A DNA stretch of 53,279 bases from JAVBKB01 sp031554275. Lineage in GTDB: Bacteria; Bacillota; Bacilli; JARBTR01. Positions 34,481-43,044 of the stretch are shown piece by piece; position 1 is the first letter of the stretch, and each line of letters starts with the position of its first letter. A program made the position numbers and the translations under genes. Below the pieces are notes generated by a model that was given only the letters and a program-made list of their open reading frames with translations, did not search any database and had not been told where the DNA came from. Where the stretch lies: NCBI GenBank assembly GCA_031554275.1, contig JAVBKB010000023.1, positions 1 through 53,279 of the forward strand, given 5' to 3'.

Positions 34481-36442
34481 TTATGGTGATTTGTAGTAAT
34501 CTAAATCCACTTTCGTTGGCTTTAAATACTGATAATCATTTCGATCAATCGGCGTGAAATTTGGCGGAGTATAGAATCGTAGCAAGTCCTTGGTTACGAT
34601 CTGATCAGACGCATTTAATTTCTCTTTCACAGTTTCAATCAACTTGTCAGCATCTACTGGGGTCTCTGCTTCTAATCCAGTTGCATTGTCATAGAAAATT
34701 TCGCCTGTATATGTGTATTGAGGTGTGACAAAACTTGCGTTTCTAAACGGGACTATCCCTTGGTGTTCCGGTGACAAAATGTCTGAGCCCAATTCTAAAT
34801 AGTCCTTTGTATCAATACCTAACAAGTGTAGAATAGTTGGTCGCACATCTACTTCCCCACAATAAGTGTGATTAGGTCCACCCGTAACTCCAGGCGCATG
34901 CACCATAAACACTGTACGTTGCAACTGTGCAGTATCAAATGGGGTGATTTCTTCTTTATTCAAAACTTTTGCCATTGCATCATTGTAGTTCTCAGAGATA
35001 CCATAGTGATCGCCATACATGACGATAATCGAATTTTCATATAAGCCACTGGCTTTTAGGTCATCAAAGAACAGCTTTAAGGAGGTGTCTAAATAATTTG
35101 CAGATTGGAAATATTGATTGACAACCTTGTCGCCAAAATCTCCAACAGGAAATGTTGTATCCTGTTGATCCATTCCAAACGGATAGTGATTTGACAATGT
35201 GATCATTTTCGCAAAGAATGGCTGCTCCAGCTTCTTCATAATGGGAACGCTTTCCTTGAAGAACGGAATATCTTTCATGCCGTAGTTTTTCTTGTTTTCA
35301 TCTGTCATATCATAGTAAGCCGCATCAAAGAATTTATCATATCCCATTGATCGGTACATCTCATTACGATTCCAAAAGGTTTTGTAGTTTCCATGAAAGA
35401 CCGCTGAATTATACCCCTGATACTTTAAGATACCCGATAATGCTTGTTCAGTGTTTTGAGCTTTATTCACATATACTGAGCCCTGTGCCATCGGAAAAAG
35501 GGCTGTGTCCATCATAAATTCCGCATCGGATGTTTTTCCTTGACCTGTCTGATGAAAGAAATTATCGAAATAGAATGTCGTCCCATCGTGGGCTAATGAA
35601 TTTAGAAATGGGGTTACTTCTTGATTACCGATTTTGTAGTCAATCACAAAATTCTGCAATGATTCAAGCGAAATCAAAATCACATTTTTGCCTTGTGCTT
35701 TACCAAAGTAATCTGGGTTAGGTTTCACATAATTGGCCTTTATATAGTTGTCAACTGCCACTAAATCATCTGAGCCAGCCATTGCTCTTTGTGTCATTGA
35801 CTTGGTACTTTGGATGGCATCATAAATCGAGAAATTATAGACTCCTAGGTACTTTACCAAGTAGTTGCGATCAAAAGTCCGGGTAAGCAACTGTGGGCGA
35901 TCGATTTCTGCAAGTCCTAAGTTAATCAAAAACACACAAATCGCAGCGATTAGTGTTCGGCGAAATGCAGCTAAATGATTATTCACATATAGTGGTGCCG
36001 CTTTCTTAACAATCACAATCAAGATAACTATTGGATCAATGAACATCAGTATATCTGTAACACGCAGGAGTTCTAATACACTAGAACCAGAATTCTCTTG
36101 CGCTGACATAATGGTTGGAATCGTAATGAAATCACTAAAGAAGCGATAATACATCACATTTGCGAATAGCCAAATTGAAGAAATCAAATCCACTAGAAAC
36201 AACATTCTATATTGACCTTTTTTCTTAAACAAATAAACAAAACTGATGATCAATAATGTTGAACTTACTGGGTTGATAAATAATAAGAAATGCTGATAAA
36301 AACCTTCAACACCTAATTTAAATTGCGTCAAATATACTAGATATGTTTTGATCCAAAACAAAACAGCCGTTATTATGAAGATGGAATGATAACGTTTAAA
36401 GAATGCTTTTGGATTTTTCAAGGCTTTAATATATCGTAGCAT
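34481..36442 (-). CDS. ltaS: Lipoteichoic acid synthase family protein
   Basis: A 653-residue membrane sulfatase-fold enzyme that polymerises glycerol phosphate from phosphatidylglycerol onto the lipoteichoic acid anchor. Five N-terminal membrane helices (1-220) precede the extracellular domain. Metal and catalytic residues are visible: Glu in ISLESLQNF, Thr in GQGKTSDAEF (about 300) and the Asp/His pair in YGDHYGISE (about 475). The ribosome site AAGGAAAAGG precedes the ATG. A good sigma-A promoter lies just upstream and a strong terminator downstream, so it is monocistronic. Some paralogues (LtaP, YqgS) share these features; as the only one in view I call it LtaS-type. Confidence 0.9.
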   Translation of the reverse strand: MLRYIKALKNPKAFFKRYHSIFIITAVLFWIKTYLVYLTQFKLGVEGFYQHFLLFINPVSSTLLIISFVYLFKKKGQYRMLFLVDLISSIWLFANVMYYRFFSDFITIPTIMSAQENSGSSVLELLRVTDILMFIDPIVILIVIVKKAAPLYVNNHLAAFRRTLIAAICVFLINLGLAEIDRPQLLTRTFDRNYLVKYLGVYNFSIYDAIQSTKSMTQRAMAGSDDLVAVDNYIKANYVKPNPDYFGKAQGKNVILISLESLQNFVIDYKIGNQEVTPFLNSLAHDGTTFYFDNFFHQTGQGKTSDAEFMMDTALFPMAQGSVYVNKAQNTEQALSGILKYQGYNSAVFHGNYKTFWNRNEMYRSMGYDKFFDAAYYDMTDENKKNYGMKDIPFFKESVPIMKKLEQPFFAKMITLSNHYPFGMDQQDTTFPVGDFGDKVVNQYFQSANYLDTSLKLFFDDLKASGLYENSIIVMYGDHYGISENYNDAMAKVLNKEEITPFDTAQLQRTVFMVHAPGVTGGPNHTYCGEVDVRPTILHLLGIDTKDYLELGSDILSPEHQGIVPFRNASFVTPQYTYTGEIFYDNATGLEAETPVDADKLIETVKEKLNASDQIVTKDLLRFYTPPNFTPIDRNDYQYLKPTKVDLDYYKSP

Positions 36443-36477
36443 TTTACCTTTTCCTTTATAAATGTTTTAGTCTCATG

Positions 36478-36506
36478 ATTATATTCCCATTTTTCAGGTC
36501 TGGCAA
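36478..36506 (-). promoter_or_regulatory. Sigma-A promoter of ltaS
   Basis: On the minus strand TTGCCA (36501-36506), exactly 17 bases, and TATAAT (36478-36483) match the housekeeping consensus. The -10 ends 35 bases before the ltaS ATG. Confidence 0.8.
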
Positions 36507-36698
36507 CTGTTATTATTTCTGATAATGCAATGATTTACAATCACCCTTTGCATTTTTCGATTCACAATTAGCATTATAGAGAGGAGTGGCAAGAGAGGAA
36601 ATTGTGACATGTAGGAAAATGTTAATAGGGGCTATCAATCAGATGCGAAGAAACATTCACACCACACTTCGGGGTTTCGCCTTTCAATTCTCGATTAG

Positions 36699-36725
36699 AA
36701 AAACGACCATGCCGTTGCATGATCG
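36699..36725 (-). terminator. Terminator after potABCD
   Basis: On the minus strand CGATCATGC pairs with GCATGGTCG (one G-U) around a four-base loop, followed by TTTTT. It lies 15 bases past the potD stop. Confidence 0.85.
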
Positions 36726-36739
36726 CTTTCTTTGCTTGA

Positions 36740-37810
36740 CTAATTTGTATGCATTTTGAATTCAAGAAATAATTCATTATAGTAGGCGAGATTTCTTTTC
36801 CCCAAGTCTTCGTATACTTCTAATTTATTGGTCAGCTCTTCAGCTGGATAGAACCTTTCATCCCCAGTAACCTCTTCATCCATCAACTCTAGCGCTGCAA
36901 CATTAGGCGTTGCATAGCCAACATAATCAGCATTGGTCGCAGCATTCTCAGGATCAAGCATGAAATTAATGAATTGATGTGCGCCATCCACGTTTTTTGC
37001 ACAGGTCGGAATTACCATATTATCAAACCAGAGATTCGAGCCCTCACTTGGTACAACATAGTCCATTTCTTCATTCTCATCCATAATTTCCGATGCGTCA
37101 CCAGACCATACTACTGCTACACCTGCTTCATTGCCCGCCATCAACATCTTGATTTCATCGCCAACAATCGCTTTCACATTTGGTACGAGTAGATCCAGCT
37201 TTTCCTTTGCCTCAATTAAATGTGTTTTATCAATATCATTTAATGAATAGCCCAAGCTGTTCAATGACATCCCGATTTCCTCACGAGCACCATCCACAAG
37301 CAGAATTTGATCCTCGAGCTTAGGATCCCAAAGATCTTCCCAGCTCGTAATCTCCACTCCGGTTAGAGATGGATTATAAATGATACCTACAGTCCCCCAA
37401 AAATAAGGAATCGAAAACTCATTATTTGGGTCAAACGATAAATTCATAAAGCGTTGATCAATATTCTTTAGGTTTGGTAGCTTTTCTTTATCGACAGGAA
37501 TCAGAAGATTTTCTTTCTTCATCTTTGCGATTGTGTACTCAGATGGAACACAAACATCAAAGGTCACACCACCCTGTTCGATCTTCGTCATCATTGCTTC
37601 ATTGGAGTCAAACGTCTGATAGATGATCTTAATGCCTGTTTCCTCTTCAAACTTTGTAATTAGCTCAGGGTCGATGTAATCGCCCCAATTATACACAGTC
37701 AGGGTATTATCACCCGAAAACCCTTCTTCTGCATTCAAACGATTTGTTACGATTAGAAGTGCTGCAGACACAAAGATAATAATTAGAAATGTGTTTATTA
37801 GCTTTCTCAT
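36740..37810 (-). CDS. potD: Spermidine/putrescine-binding protein PotD
   Basis: A 356-residue extracytoplasmic solute-binding protein for polyamines, feeding PotBC. The N-terminal hydrophobic segment (about 5-22) is not followed by a lipobox cysteine (LIVTNRLNAEEG), so it is either held by an uncleaved anchor or secreted. The mature part begins TLTVYNWGDYIDPELITKFEEE-like (first 20 residues typical of PotD) and contains FDVCVPSEYTIAKM, IPYFWGTVGI and VVWSGDASEIMDENEEM. It overlaps potC by four bases and is the last gene of the operon. Confidence 0.94.
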   Translation of the reverse strand: MRKLINTFLIIIFVSAALLIVTNRLNAEEGFSGDNTLTVYNWGDYIDPELITKFEEETGIKIIYQTFDSNEAMMTKIEQGGVTFDVCVPSEYTIAKMKKENLLIPVDKEKLPNLKNIDQRFMNLSFDPNNEFSIPYFWGTVGIIYNPSLTGVEITSWEDLWDPKLEDQILLVDGAREEIGMSLNSLGYSLNDIDKTHLIEAKEKLDLLVPNVKAIVGDEIKMLMAGNEAGVAVVWSGDASEIMDENEEMDYVVPSEGSNLWFDNMVIPTCAKNVDGAHQFINFMLDPENAATNADYVGYATPNVAALELMDEEVTGDERFYPAEELTNKLEVYEDLGKRNLAYYNELFLEFKMHTN

Positions 37811-38607
37811 CCTTTAGCCTCCACTTCATGGCGCAGTCTTCTTTGCTCAATTGCATAGAATCCGATCACGATAATCATTGTGATCACGAAGATTATGGTA
37901 GTCAGTGCGTTAATATTCATAGAGATACCTCTACGTGCTAACGAGTAGATCTCGACAGATAGTGTTGTAAAGCCATTACCAGTCACAAAGAATGTAACTG
38001 CAAAGTCATCTAGTGAGTATGTCAAAGACATGAAAAACCCTGCAAATATGCCTGATGTGATGAAGGGCAAGATGACCTTCGTTAATACATTCCAACGATT
38101 CGCACCTAGATCCAGTGCTGCATCGATTAGTGTTGGACTCATTTCTTGTAATTTCGGTAGAACCATAATCACAACGATCGGTACACCAAATGCTATATGT
38201 GCAATTAGCACAGATGCAAATCCTAGCTTAATCCCGATGATCGTAAACAAGATCAAGAAAGAGGCACCGATAATGACGTCAGGGCTGACGATCAACACAT
38301 TGTTAAATGACAGCAATGTGTTCTTCATTCTTCGTGATCTTGAAAAATAGATAGCAATTGCGCCCAATACACCAATAATTGTCGACACTACTGCTGATAA
38401 CAGGGCGATGATGACTGTATTAAGGACAATAATCATCAACCGCGTGTCTTGAAAAACGTCTTTATAGTGCTTCAATGTAAAACCAGAAAACTTATTCATG
38501 TTATCTGCATCATTAAAAGAATAGAAAATCAGAAAGAATATCGGTGCGTACAAAACGATGAACACCAGCAAGAGATATAAATGGGAAATCTTAAACTTCT
38601 TCTTCAT
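37807..38607 (-). CDS. potC: Spermidine/putrescine ABC transporter permease PotC
   Basis: A 266-residue inner-membrane permease with six helices. The cytoplasmic EAA loop, which contacts PotA, is seen as DAALDLGANRWNVLTKVILP (about 161-180). It opens with a Lys-rich MKKKFKISH and a first helix with YAPIFFLIFYSFN, as usual for PotC. The start overlaps the potB stop and its own stop overlaps the potD start (ATGA type). It forms the pore with PotB. Confidence 0.94.
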   Translation of the reverse strand: MKKKFKISHLYLLLVFIVLYAPIFFLIFYSFNDADNMNKFSGFTLKHYKDVFQDTRLMIIVLNTVIIALLSAVVSTIIGVLGAIAIYFSRSRRMKNTLLSFNNVLIVSPDVIIGASFLILFTIIGIKLGFASVLIAHIAFGVPIVVIMVLPKLQEMSPTLIDAALDLGANRWNVLTKVILPFITSGIFAGFFMSLTYSLDDFAVTFFVTGNGFTTLSVEIYSLARRGISMNINALTTIIFVITMIIVIGFYAIEQRRLRHEVEAKG

Positions 38608-39416
38608 TGTTTATGACCCCCTAGCTTCTTGCTGCCACCCATAAAGATCATCATGAGCACCATTGCAATGATTAAGAATACTGCAATCGTGGCACCCATG
38701 CCCCAATCTTGGGTCACAAGGAAATGCTGTTCAATCGCTGTTCCAAGTGTGATCACTCGATTTCCTGCGATCAATCTTGTAATCATAAACAGGGATAATG
38801 CTGGAATGAATACTGCCATGCATCCTGATTTAATACCATCCGTTACAAGTGGTAGAATCACGCGTCGGAATGTAATCCAACGATTTGCGCCTAAATCCTG
38901 TGCTGCATACACAAGTGATGGGTTCAATTCTTCCAAAGAATTGTAAACTGGTAACAACATAAATGGTATGAAAATATAAACCGATACAAAGATGAAACTG
39001 AAATCAGTAAATAAAATCTGTTGTGTGCCAATGCCGATGAATTCTAGAAAACTATTCGCACTTCCATGAGTACCGAAAATGCCAATAAACGCATATGCCT
39101 TTAGCAATAGGTTAATCCAAGTCGGCAAGATAATTAGTAGCACCCAAAGTCGTTTGTGTTTTGTCTTTGTTAGTAAATATGCTGTTGGAAATGCGACTAA
39201 CAAAGAGAATGCTGTAATTAGAAATGCATACCAGAACGAACTCAGTGTCATTTTTAAATAGATTGGATCAAAAAAACGCGCATAGTTATTGAGCGTGAAT
39301 TGATGATCCACGTCAAAAAACGAGTAGTAGCCAATAAGTGCTATTGGTGCAACGACAAAGAATACAATCCACAAGAGATAAGGAACGAGGTAGGTGTTTC
39401 GAGAATTATTCTTCAT
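38604..39416 (-). CDS. potB: Spermidine/putrescine ABC transporter permease PotB
   Basis: A 270-residue permease with six helices, paired with PotC. The EAA loop appears as YAAQDLGANRWITFRRVILP (about 167-186). The early LLWIVFFVVAPIALIGYYSF and the WINLLLKAYAF segment are typical. It overlaps the 3' end of potA by 11 bases and potC by four, so the four genes are translationally coupled. Confidence 0.94.
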   Translation of the reverse strand: MKNNSRNTYLVPYLLWIVFFVVAPIALIGYYSFFDVDHQFTLNNYARFFDPIYLKMTLSSFWYAFLITAFSLLVAFPTAYLLTKTKHKRLWVLLIILPTWINLLLKAYAFIGIFGTHGSANSFLEFIGIGTQQILFTDFSFIFVSVYIFIPFMLLPVYNSLEELNPSLVYAAQDLGANRWITFRRVILPLVTDGIKSGCMAVFIPALSLFMITRLIAGNRVITLGTAIEQHFLVTQDWGMGATIAVFLIIAMVLMMIFMGGSKKLGGHKQ

Positions 39417-40509
39417 CTTCGCTTACCTCAGTAAACTCTTCAATTCGTTTATCGAAATCCTCCTCAGATTCGTTCAGTCGCATTACATGAATTGCTTCTG
39501 GTTCAAAGAACAATCCGATCTCATCGCCAACAATTGCTTGCTTCGTCGAGTGTACGAGCCACTCATTTTTGTATTCATCATAGCAACAGATCTCATAATG
39601 AACACCCCGAAACAACTGGGAGTCTACTTGTACCTTCAACTTACCCTTTTCGCGTGTGGTGATTTCCAAATCCTCTGGACGGATAACCACTTCAACCGTT
39701 TCACCCTTGTTGAAACCACCATCCATACAGTCAAATTGCTGTCCAGCAAACTCTACCAAGTAATCACGGACAACTTTTGCTGGTACAATGTTGGATTCGC
39801 CTATGAAATCAGCTACAAAACGATTGATAGGTTCATCGTAGATATCCATTGGTGTACCGCTTTGCTCAATTGCTCCTTGATTAATAACAAAGATCTCATC
39901 AGACATGGCAAGCGCTTCTTCTTGATCATGGGTTACAAAGATAAAGGTGATCCCCAATCGACGCTGGAGTTCACGTAACTCGTATTGCATTTCTGTTCGT
40001 AGTTTCAAATCGAGTGCTGATAACGGTTCATCGAGCAAAATGACTTCCGGTTCATTTACAATTGCTCGAGCAATTGCTACACGCTGCTTCTGCCCGCCTG
40101 ACATCTCACGAATCTCTCTATTTTCATAGCCCTTTAAATTTACGAATTTCAGTGCTTGCAACACTCTTTCCTTAACTTCCTTATTTGGTCGCTTTTTAAT
40201 CCGGAGACCAAAAGCCACATTTTCAAAAACATTTAAATGTGGGAAAAGCGCATAATCCTGGAACACTGTATTTACTTGGCGATCATTGGCCGGCACATTG
40301 TTCATTTCTTTATCATTGATCAAAATCTTGCCATCTGTTGGTTGAATAAACCCTGCAATTAGTCGCAAGATAGTCGTCTTACCGCAACCTGAAGGACCTA
40401 GAAGTGTGTAGAACTTGCCTTTCTCTATTTCAAAATTTATATCCTCCAACACAACAGTGTCGTCAAACTTTTGTGATACATTTTCAAATCGGATAATTGT
40501 ATTCGGCAT
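39406..40509 (-). CDS. potA: Spermidine/putrescine ABC transporter ATPase PotA
   Basis: A 367-residue ATPase that drives polyamine uptake. Walker A is GPSGCGKTT (about 38-46), the signature motif is MSGGQKQR (about 135), Walker B is VILLDEPLSALD and the switch His is in FVTHDQEEA. The C-terminal TOBE regulatory domain (about 280-350) carries VVIRPEDLEI. An acidic tail (EVSEDEE) ends it. The ATG at 40507-40509 follows GGAGGG. First gene of potABCD, preceded by an unusually long leader. Confidence 0.95.
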   Translation of the reverse strand: MPNTIIRFENVSQKFDDTVVLEDINFEIEKGKFYTLLGPSGCGKTTILRLIAGFIQPTDGKILINDKEMNNVPANDRQVNTVFQDYALFPHLNVFENVAFGLRIKKRPNKEVKERVLQALKFVNLKGYENREIREMSGGQKQRVAIARAIVNEPEVILLDEPLSALDLKLRTEMQYELRELQRRLGITFIFVTHDQEEALAMSDEIFVINQGAIEQSGTPMDIYDEPINRFVADFIGESNIVPAKVVRDYLVEFAGQQFDCMDGGFNKGETVEVVIRPEDLEITTREKGKLKVQVDSQLFRGVHYEICCYDEYKNEWLVHSTKQAIVGDEIGLFFEPEAIHVMRLNESEEDFDKRIEEFTEVSEDEE

Positions 40510-40940
40510 TCCATTCCCTCCATCTAACTTAAGAACAGCCTCCTGTAGAGCATGCCCAATATCGAAGGCATTTCTACAAGAAGCTTATCCTGTTTCCTGA
40601 TAAAAACATAAAATGGAAATGGCGAAAATCCCAATCTGCTTTGTCAGTCAAGTCTGCATAAGCCTGGTACCGTTCTACTCTAAGCTTTAGCTTAGGTGCA
40701 GAAGGGACAGCACAGTTTCCCGTTTTGGTCTAACCAAAGGTTAGCAACCAAAAGGACGAGAACAGTTTGTCTAAGTTCTAAAAGAGCTTGGCAACAAACC
40801 ACTGTTATGCTTCGCCTTTCCTTTCGCACATCTAGAAATTCTCTCATCTCTACTTTATGTTTTTATCTAGAAACAGGATTATTAAATTGTTCTAAAAAAA
40901 GTTTAATAATGCGTTACTTTTTGTTTAGTTTTACAATGAC
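40510..40940 (-). promoter_or_regulatory. Long structured leader of potABCD
   Basis: The candidate promoter puts transcription start near 40934, giving about 425 untranslated bases. No reading frame in it has a convincing start. Visible stems include the arms 40878-40886 with 40902-40910 (ATTATTAAA and its complement), CTAACC with GGTTAG near 40735, and CTAAGC with GCTTAG near 40683. The length and stems suggest RNA-level control, perhaps by polyamines, but I cannot match it to a known class. Confidence 0.4.
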
Positions 40941-40968
40941 ATTATACAGTAATCTTTTGAAATAGCAA
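40941..40968 (-). promoter_or_regulatory. Candidate sigma-A promoter of potABCD
   Basis: On the minus strand TTGCTA (40963-40968), 16 bases and a perfect TATAAT (40941-40946). It is the best promoter in the 660-base gap, although far from the potA start. Confidence 0.55.
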
Positions 40969-40994
40969 GAATAAATAGCAAGTTTTTTGTAGCT

Positions 40995-41036
40995 GGAAAA
41001 AGCAAGAAAAACTCAAGCTTTTCCTTGCTTTTTGCC
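40995..41036 (-). terminator. Terminator after the Ptb-like gene
   Basis: A stem of about 15 bases (AAAAAGCAAG paired with CTTGCTTTTT, then GAAAA with TTTTT) has a short loop and ends in TTTTT on the minus strand. It is about 135 bases past the gene's stop and 27 bases before the pot promoter. Confidence 0.6.
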
Positions 41037-41169
41037 TCTATTCTGCATTGCGTTTTCATCCTCAAAATCGAGCGCTTTCTCTAGGTCATTCTTTCTGTGC
41101 TTTTTCATCAAAACGCTTGCTTCTTTTGCGGGTTATTTTCACATTGAGTTGATATTCAAGTTCTTGCTC

Positions 41170-42072
41170 CTATTGAAACAGAACTCCTAAAGCAATAGAA
41201 ATGCGTTTGCTCTCGCTACTATCGGCACGCGAAGTCATGATAATGGGTGCTTTTGCACCGAGCACAATCCCACCGTTTTTGGCATTCGCCATAAAGACGA
41301 GTGATTTATAGAGGATGTTTCCTGCCTCGATATCAGGGCACAACAATATGTCGGCATCTCCACATACTGAGCTCACAACCCCTTTTGTTGCAGCTGACTC
41401 TTTCGAGACCGCTACATCTAGGGCAAATGGTCCATCGATAATAGCACCTGTAAGTTGATTGCAACGATTCATCTGAACAATTTTCTCGTATTCAATTGTT
41501 ACTGGCATCTTTTCGTCGACTTTTTCTTTAGCACAAATTAGTGCTACTTTCGGTTCTGGCAACCCTAACTTGTGCACAGCAGTGATGGCATTCTCAATTA
41601 TTTGTATCTTTCCTTCTAGGTCAGGCGCAATATTCACTGCTGCATCTGTTACAAATAGCAACTTGTGGTATGCCGCCACTTCAAACACTGCCAAATGACT
41701 CAGTTTCCTCTCTGACCGAATCCCAATCTGACGATCCAATACTGCTTTCATAATGACTGTAGTATCAACAAGCCCCTTCATCAGCACGTTTGCTCTTCCC
41801 TGGGAGACCAGTTCAACTGCTTTGTAAGCCGCAGAATTGACATCATCCATGTGTACAATTTCAAATAGCGTCAAATCCATCTGTATTTGATCCGCAATAG
41901 TGCGTATCTTCGCTTCATCCCCCACTAGTATGAAATCTGCAATTCCTTGTTGGTGTGCTTCAGACACTGCCTCTAACACATGGCTATCTTCAGCTACCGC
42001 TACCGAAATAACCGTGTTTTTTTTGATTGTTGATTGACTTACTAATTCTGCGATCGTTTTGATGATAAGCAC
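41170..42072 (-). CDS. ptb: Phosphate butyryltransferase-like phosphotransacylase
   Basis: A 300-residue phosphotransacylase closely resembling Bacillus Ptb, which converts butyryl-CoA (or branched-chain acyl-CoA) to the acyl phosphate. Matching stretches are VLMKGLVDTTVIMKAVLDRQ, LSHLAVFEVAAYHKLLFVTD, ALDVAVSKESAATKG, DIEAGNILYKSLVF and GAKAPIIMTSRADSSESK. No butyrate kinase or dehydrogenase gene is adjacent. The start is odd: the only conventional in-frame codon is a GTG buried in the ribosome site AAGAGGTG, while the best-spaced codon after that site is ATC. Confidence 0.87.
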   Translation of the reverse strand: MLIIKTIAELVSQSTIKKNTVISVAVAEDSHVLEAVSEAHQQGIADFILVGDEAKIRTIADQIQMDLTLFEIVHMDDVNSAAYKAVELVSQGRANVLMKGLVDTTVIMKAVLDRQIGIRSERKLSHLAVFEVAAYHKLLFVTDAAVNIAPDLEGKIQIIENAITAVHKLGLPEPKVALICAKEKVDEKMPVTIEYEKIVQMNRCNQLTGAIIDGPFALDVAVSKESAATKGVVSSVCGDADILLCPDIEAGNILYKSLVFMANAKNGGIVLGAKAPIIMTSRADSSESKRISIALGVLFQ

Positions 42073-42114
42073 CTCTTCATTTGCTCGCTACTTTCAAGCA
42101 TCACTATTTTGTTC

Positions 42115-42525
42115 TCATTCTATAGTAAAACAAGGTGCCTGCTTCTGCAAATCGTTCGAGTCATATTTACCAGTAAAGCTACTATCCTGCAAATATCGAT
42201 GTAACAGTTTCTCCACCTGATTACGAATATGTGCATGAAAATATTTATGCTTTTGCTCATACCCTCGAATACTAAATGAATAGGCTGTGAACATATCATC
42301 TCTTTCTATTTCAACCACCTTCAATCGCCGCTTTAACAAGAATTGTTGCACTTCGTATTGACTGTTATGCACCTCCTGCCCGACCTGATTCAGCAAGTGC
42401 AAGTATGGTCGCTTAATCTTAAAATGCTTTTCAATTAATTTCTTATCATTTTCTAATGAACTTAATAGCATAGGTAAATAAATCCCTAATTCAAGGGCAT
42501 TCCGTTCTGCTTCAGTCAGCTTCAT
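42115..42525 (-). CDS. Unknown protein of the polymerase/YolD cassette
   Basis: A 136-residue, probably soluble and helical protein rich in His, Gln, Lys and Leu, with no motif I recognise (FKIKRPYLHLLNQVGQEVHN; RGYEQKHKYFHAHIRNQVEK). The ATG at 42525 is preceded by AGAGGTGA inside the end of the YolD-like gene, and the two overlap by 14 bases, so they are coupled. The setting after a Y-family polymerase and YolD points to a damage-response or mobile-element-derived cassette. The function is unknown. Confidence 0.75.
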   Translation of the reverse strand: MKLTEAERNALELGIYLPMLLSSLENDKKLIEKHFKIKRPYLHLLNQVGQEVHNSQYEVQQFLLKRRLKVVEIERDDMFTAYSFSIRGYEQKHKYFHAHIRNQVEKLLHRYLQDSSFTGKYDSNDLQKQAPCFTIE

Positions 42526-42871
42526 CAGTAGTCACCTCTTCTAAATCGACTTTGACAATGTCATTCATGGCAATCTTTTGTGTACCTCCACGCAAAAGGT
42601 CGCACACACGCAAAGATTGTTGAATATAGTCACAAGCATGCACTCGGCAAAATAATATTCGATATTGATGGGTTGCGCCATCATAATACCGGATGTTGAC
42701 AGGTGTTTTGCGGGATAGTGACTGATTGAGATTTTGTTCTATTTCCTCAATCTGCTCCTCGGAAAGTAGGATCCGATCCTCATACATTTCCTCTAGCTGC
42801 CAGTTCTTCAGAATGCTATTATGCTCTGGTGTCATAAACCCAAACCACTTGATTAAACCTCTATCCTTCAT
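42512..42871 (-). CDS. YolD-like family protein
   Basis: A 119-residue YolD-like protein, a small family found beside UvrX/PolY-type polymerases in Bacillus and its SP-beta prophage. It has the opening DRGLIKWFGFMTPEHNSIL, then LSEEQIEEIEQNL and VNIRYYDGATHQYRI. The frame is open for 20 more codons upstream, but the ATG at 42871 follows AAAGGTGAGGATA and is the better start. Its role is not firmly known; the family is tied to SOS regulation. It lies downstream of the polymerase and overlaps the next gene. Confidence 0.88.
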   Translation of the reverse strand: MKDRGLIKWFGFMTPEHNSILKNWQLEEMYEDRILLSEEQIEEIEQNLNQSLSRKTPVNIRYYDGATHQYRILFCRVHACDYIQQSLRVCDLLRGGTQKIAMNDIVKVDLEEVTTDEAD

Positions 42872-43018
42872 TATCCTCACCTTTGTATAAAAATGATTGA
42901 AGACTGACCACAGAAAGGAATATTCCTGCACAGTAAATAAGACTCGGCTTCCTGCACCTAGATTAAGTTCGTCCTATGCACTGACCTTATGGGGGTGCGC
43001 TAACTCACCTGACAGCTA

Positions 43019-43044
43019 ATAAAGCCTTTCTAATTAGGCTTTAT
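43019..43044 (-). terminator. Hairpin at the end of the polymerase gene
   Basis: ATAAAGCC (43019-43026) pairs with GGCTTTAT (43037-43044) around a ten-base loop that contains the polymerase stop codon. The following U run on the minus strand is short, so it may only attenuate transcription into yolD. Confidence 0.45.

Noticed and set aside
40696..40965. 89-residue plus-strand open frame
   Set aside because: No ribosome site, odd composition, and antisense to the pot leader and promoter.
42980..43030. GGGGGTGC...CACCTGA pattern resembling a TPP riboswitch core
   Set aside because: The other conserved TPP parts (CUGAGA and the distal helix) are missing and no thiamine gene is nearby.
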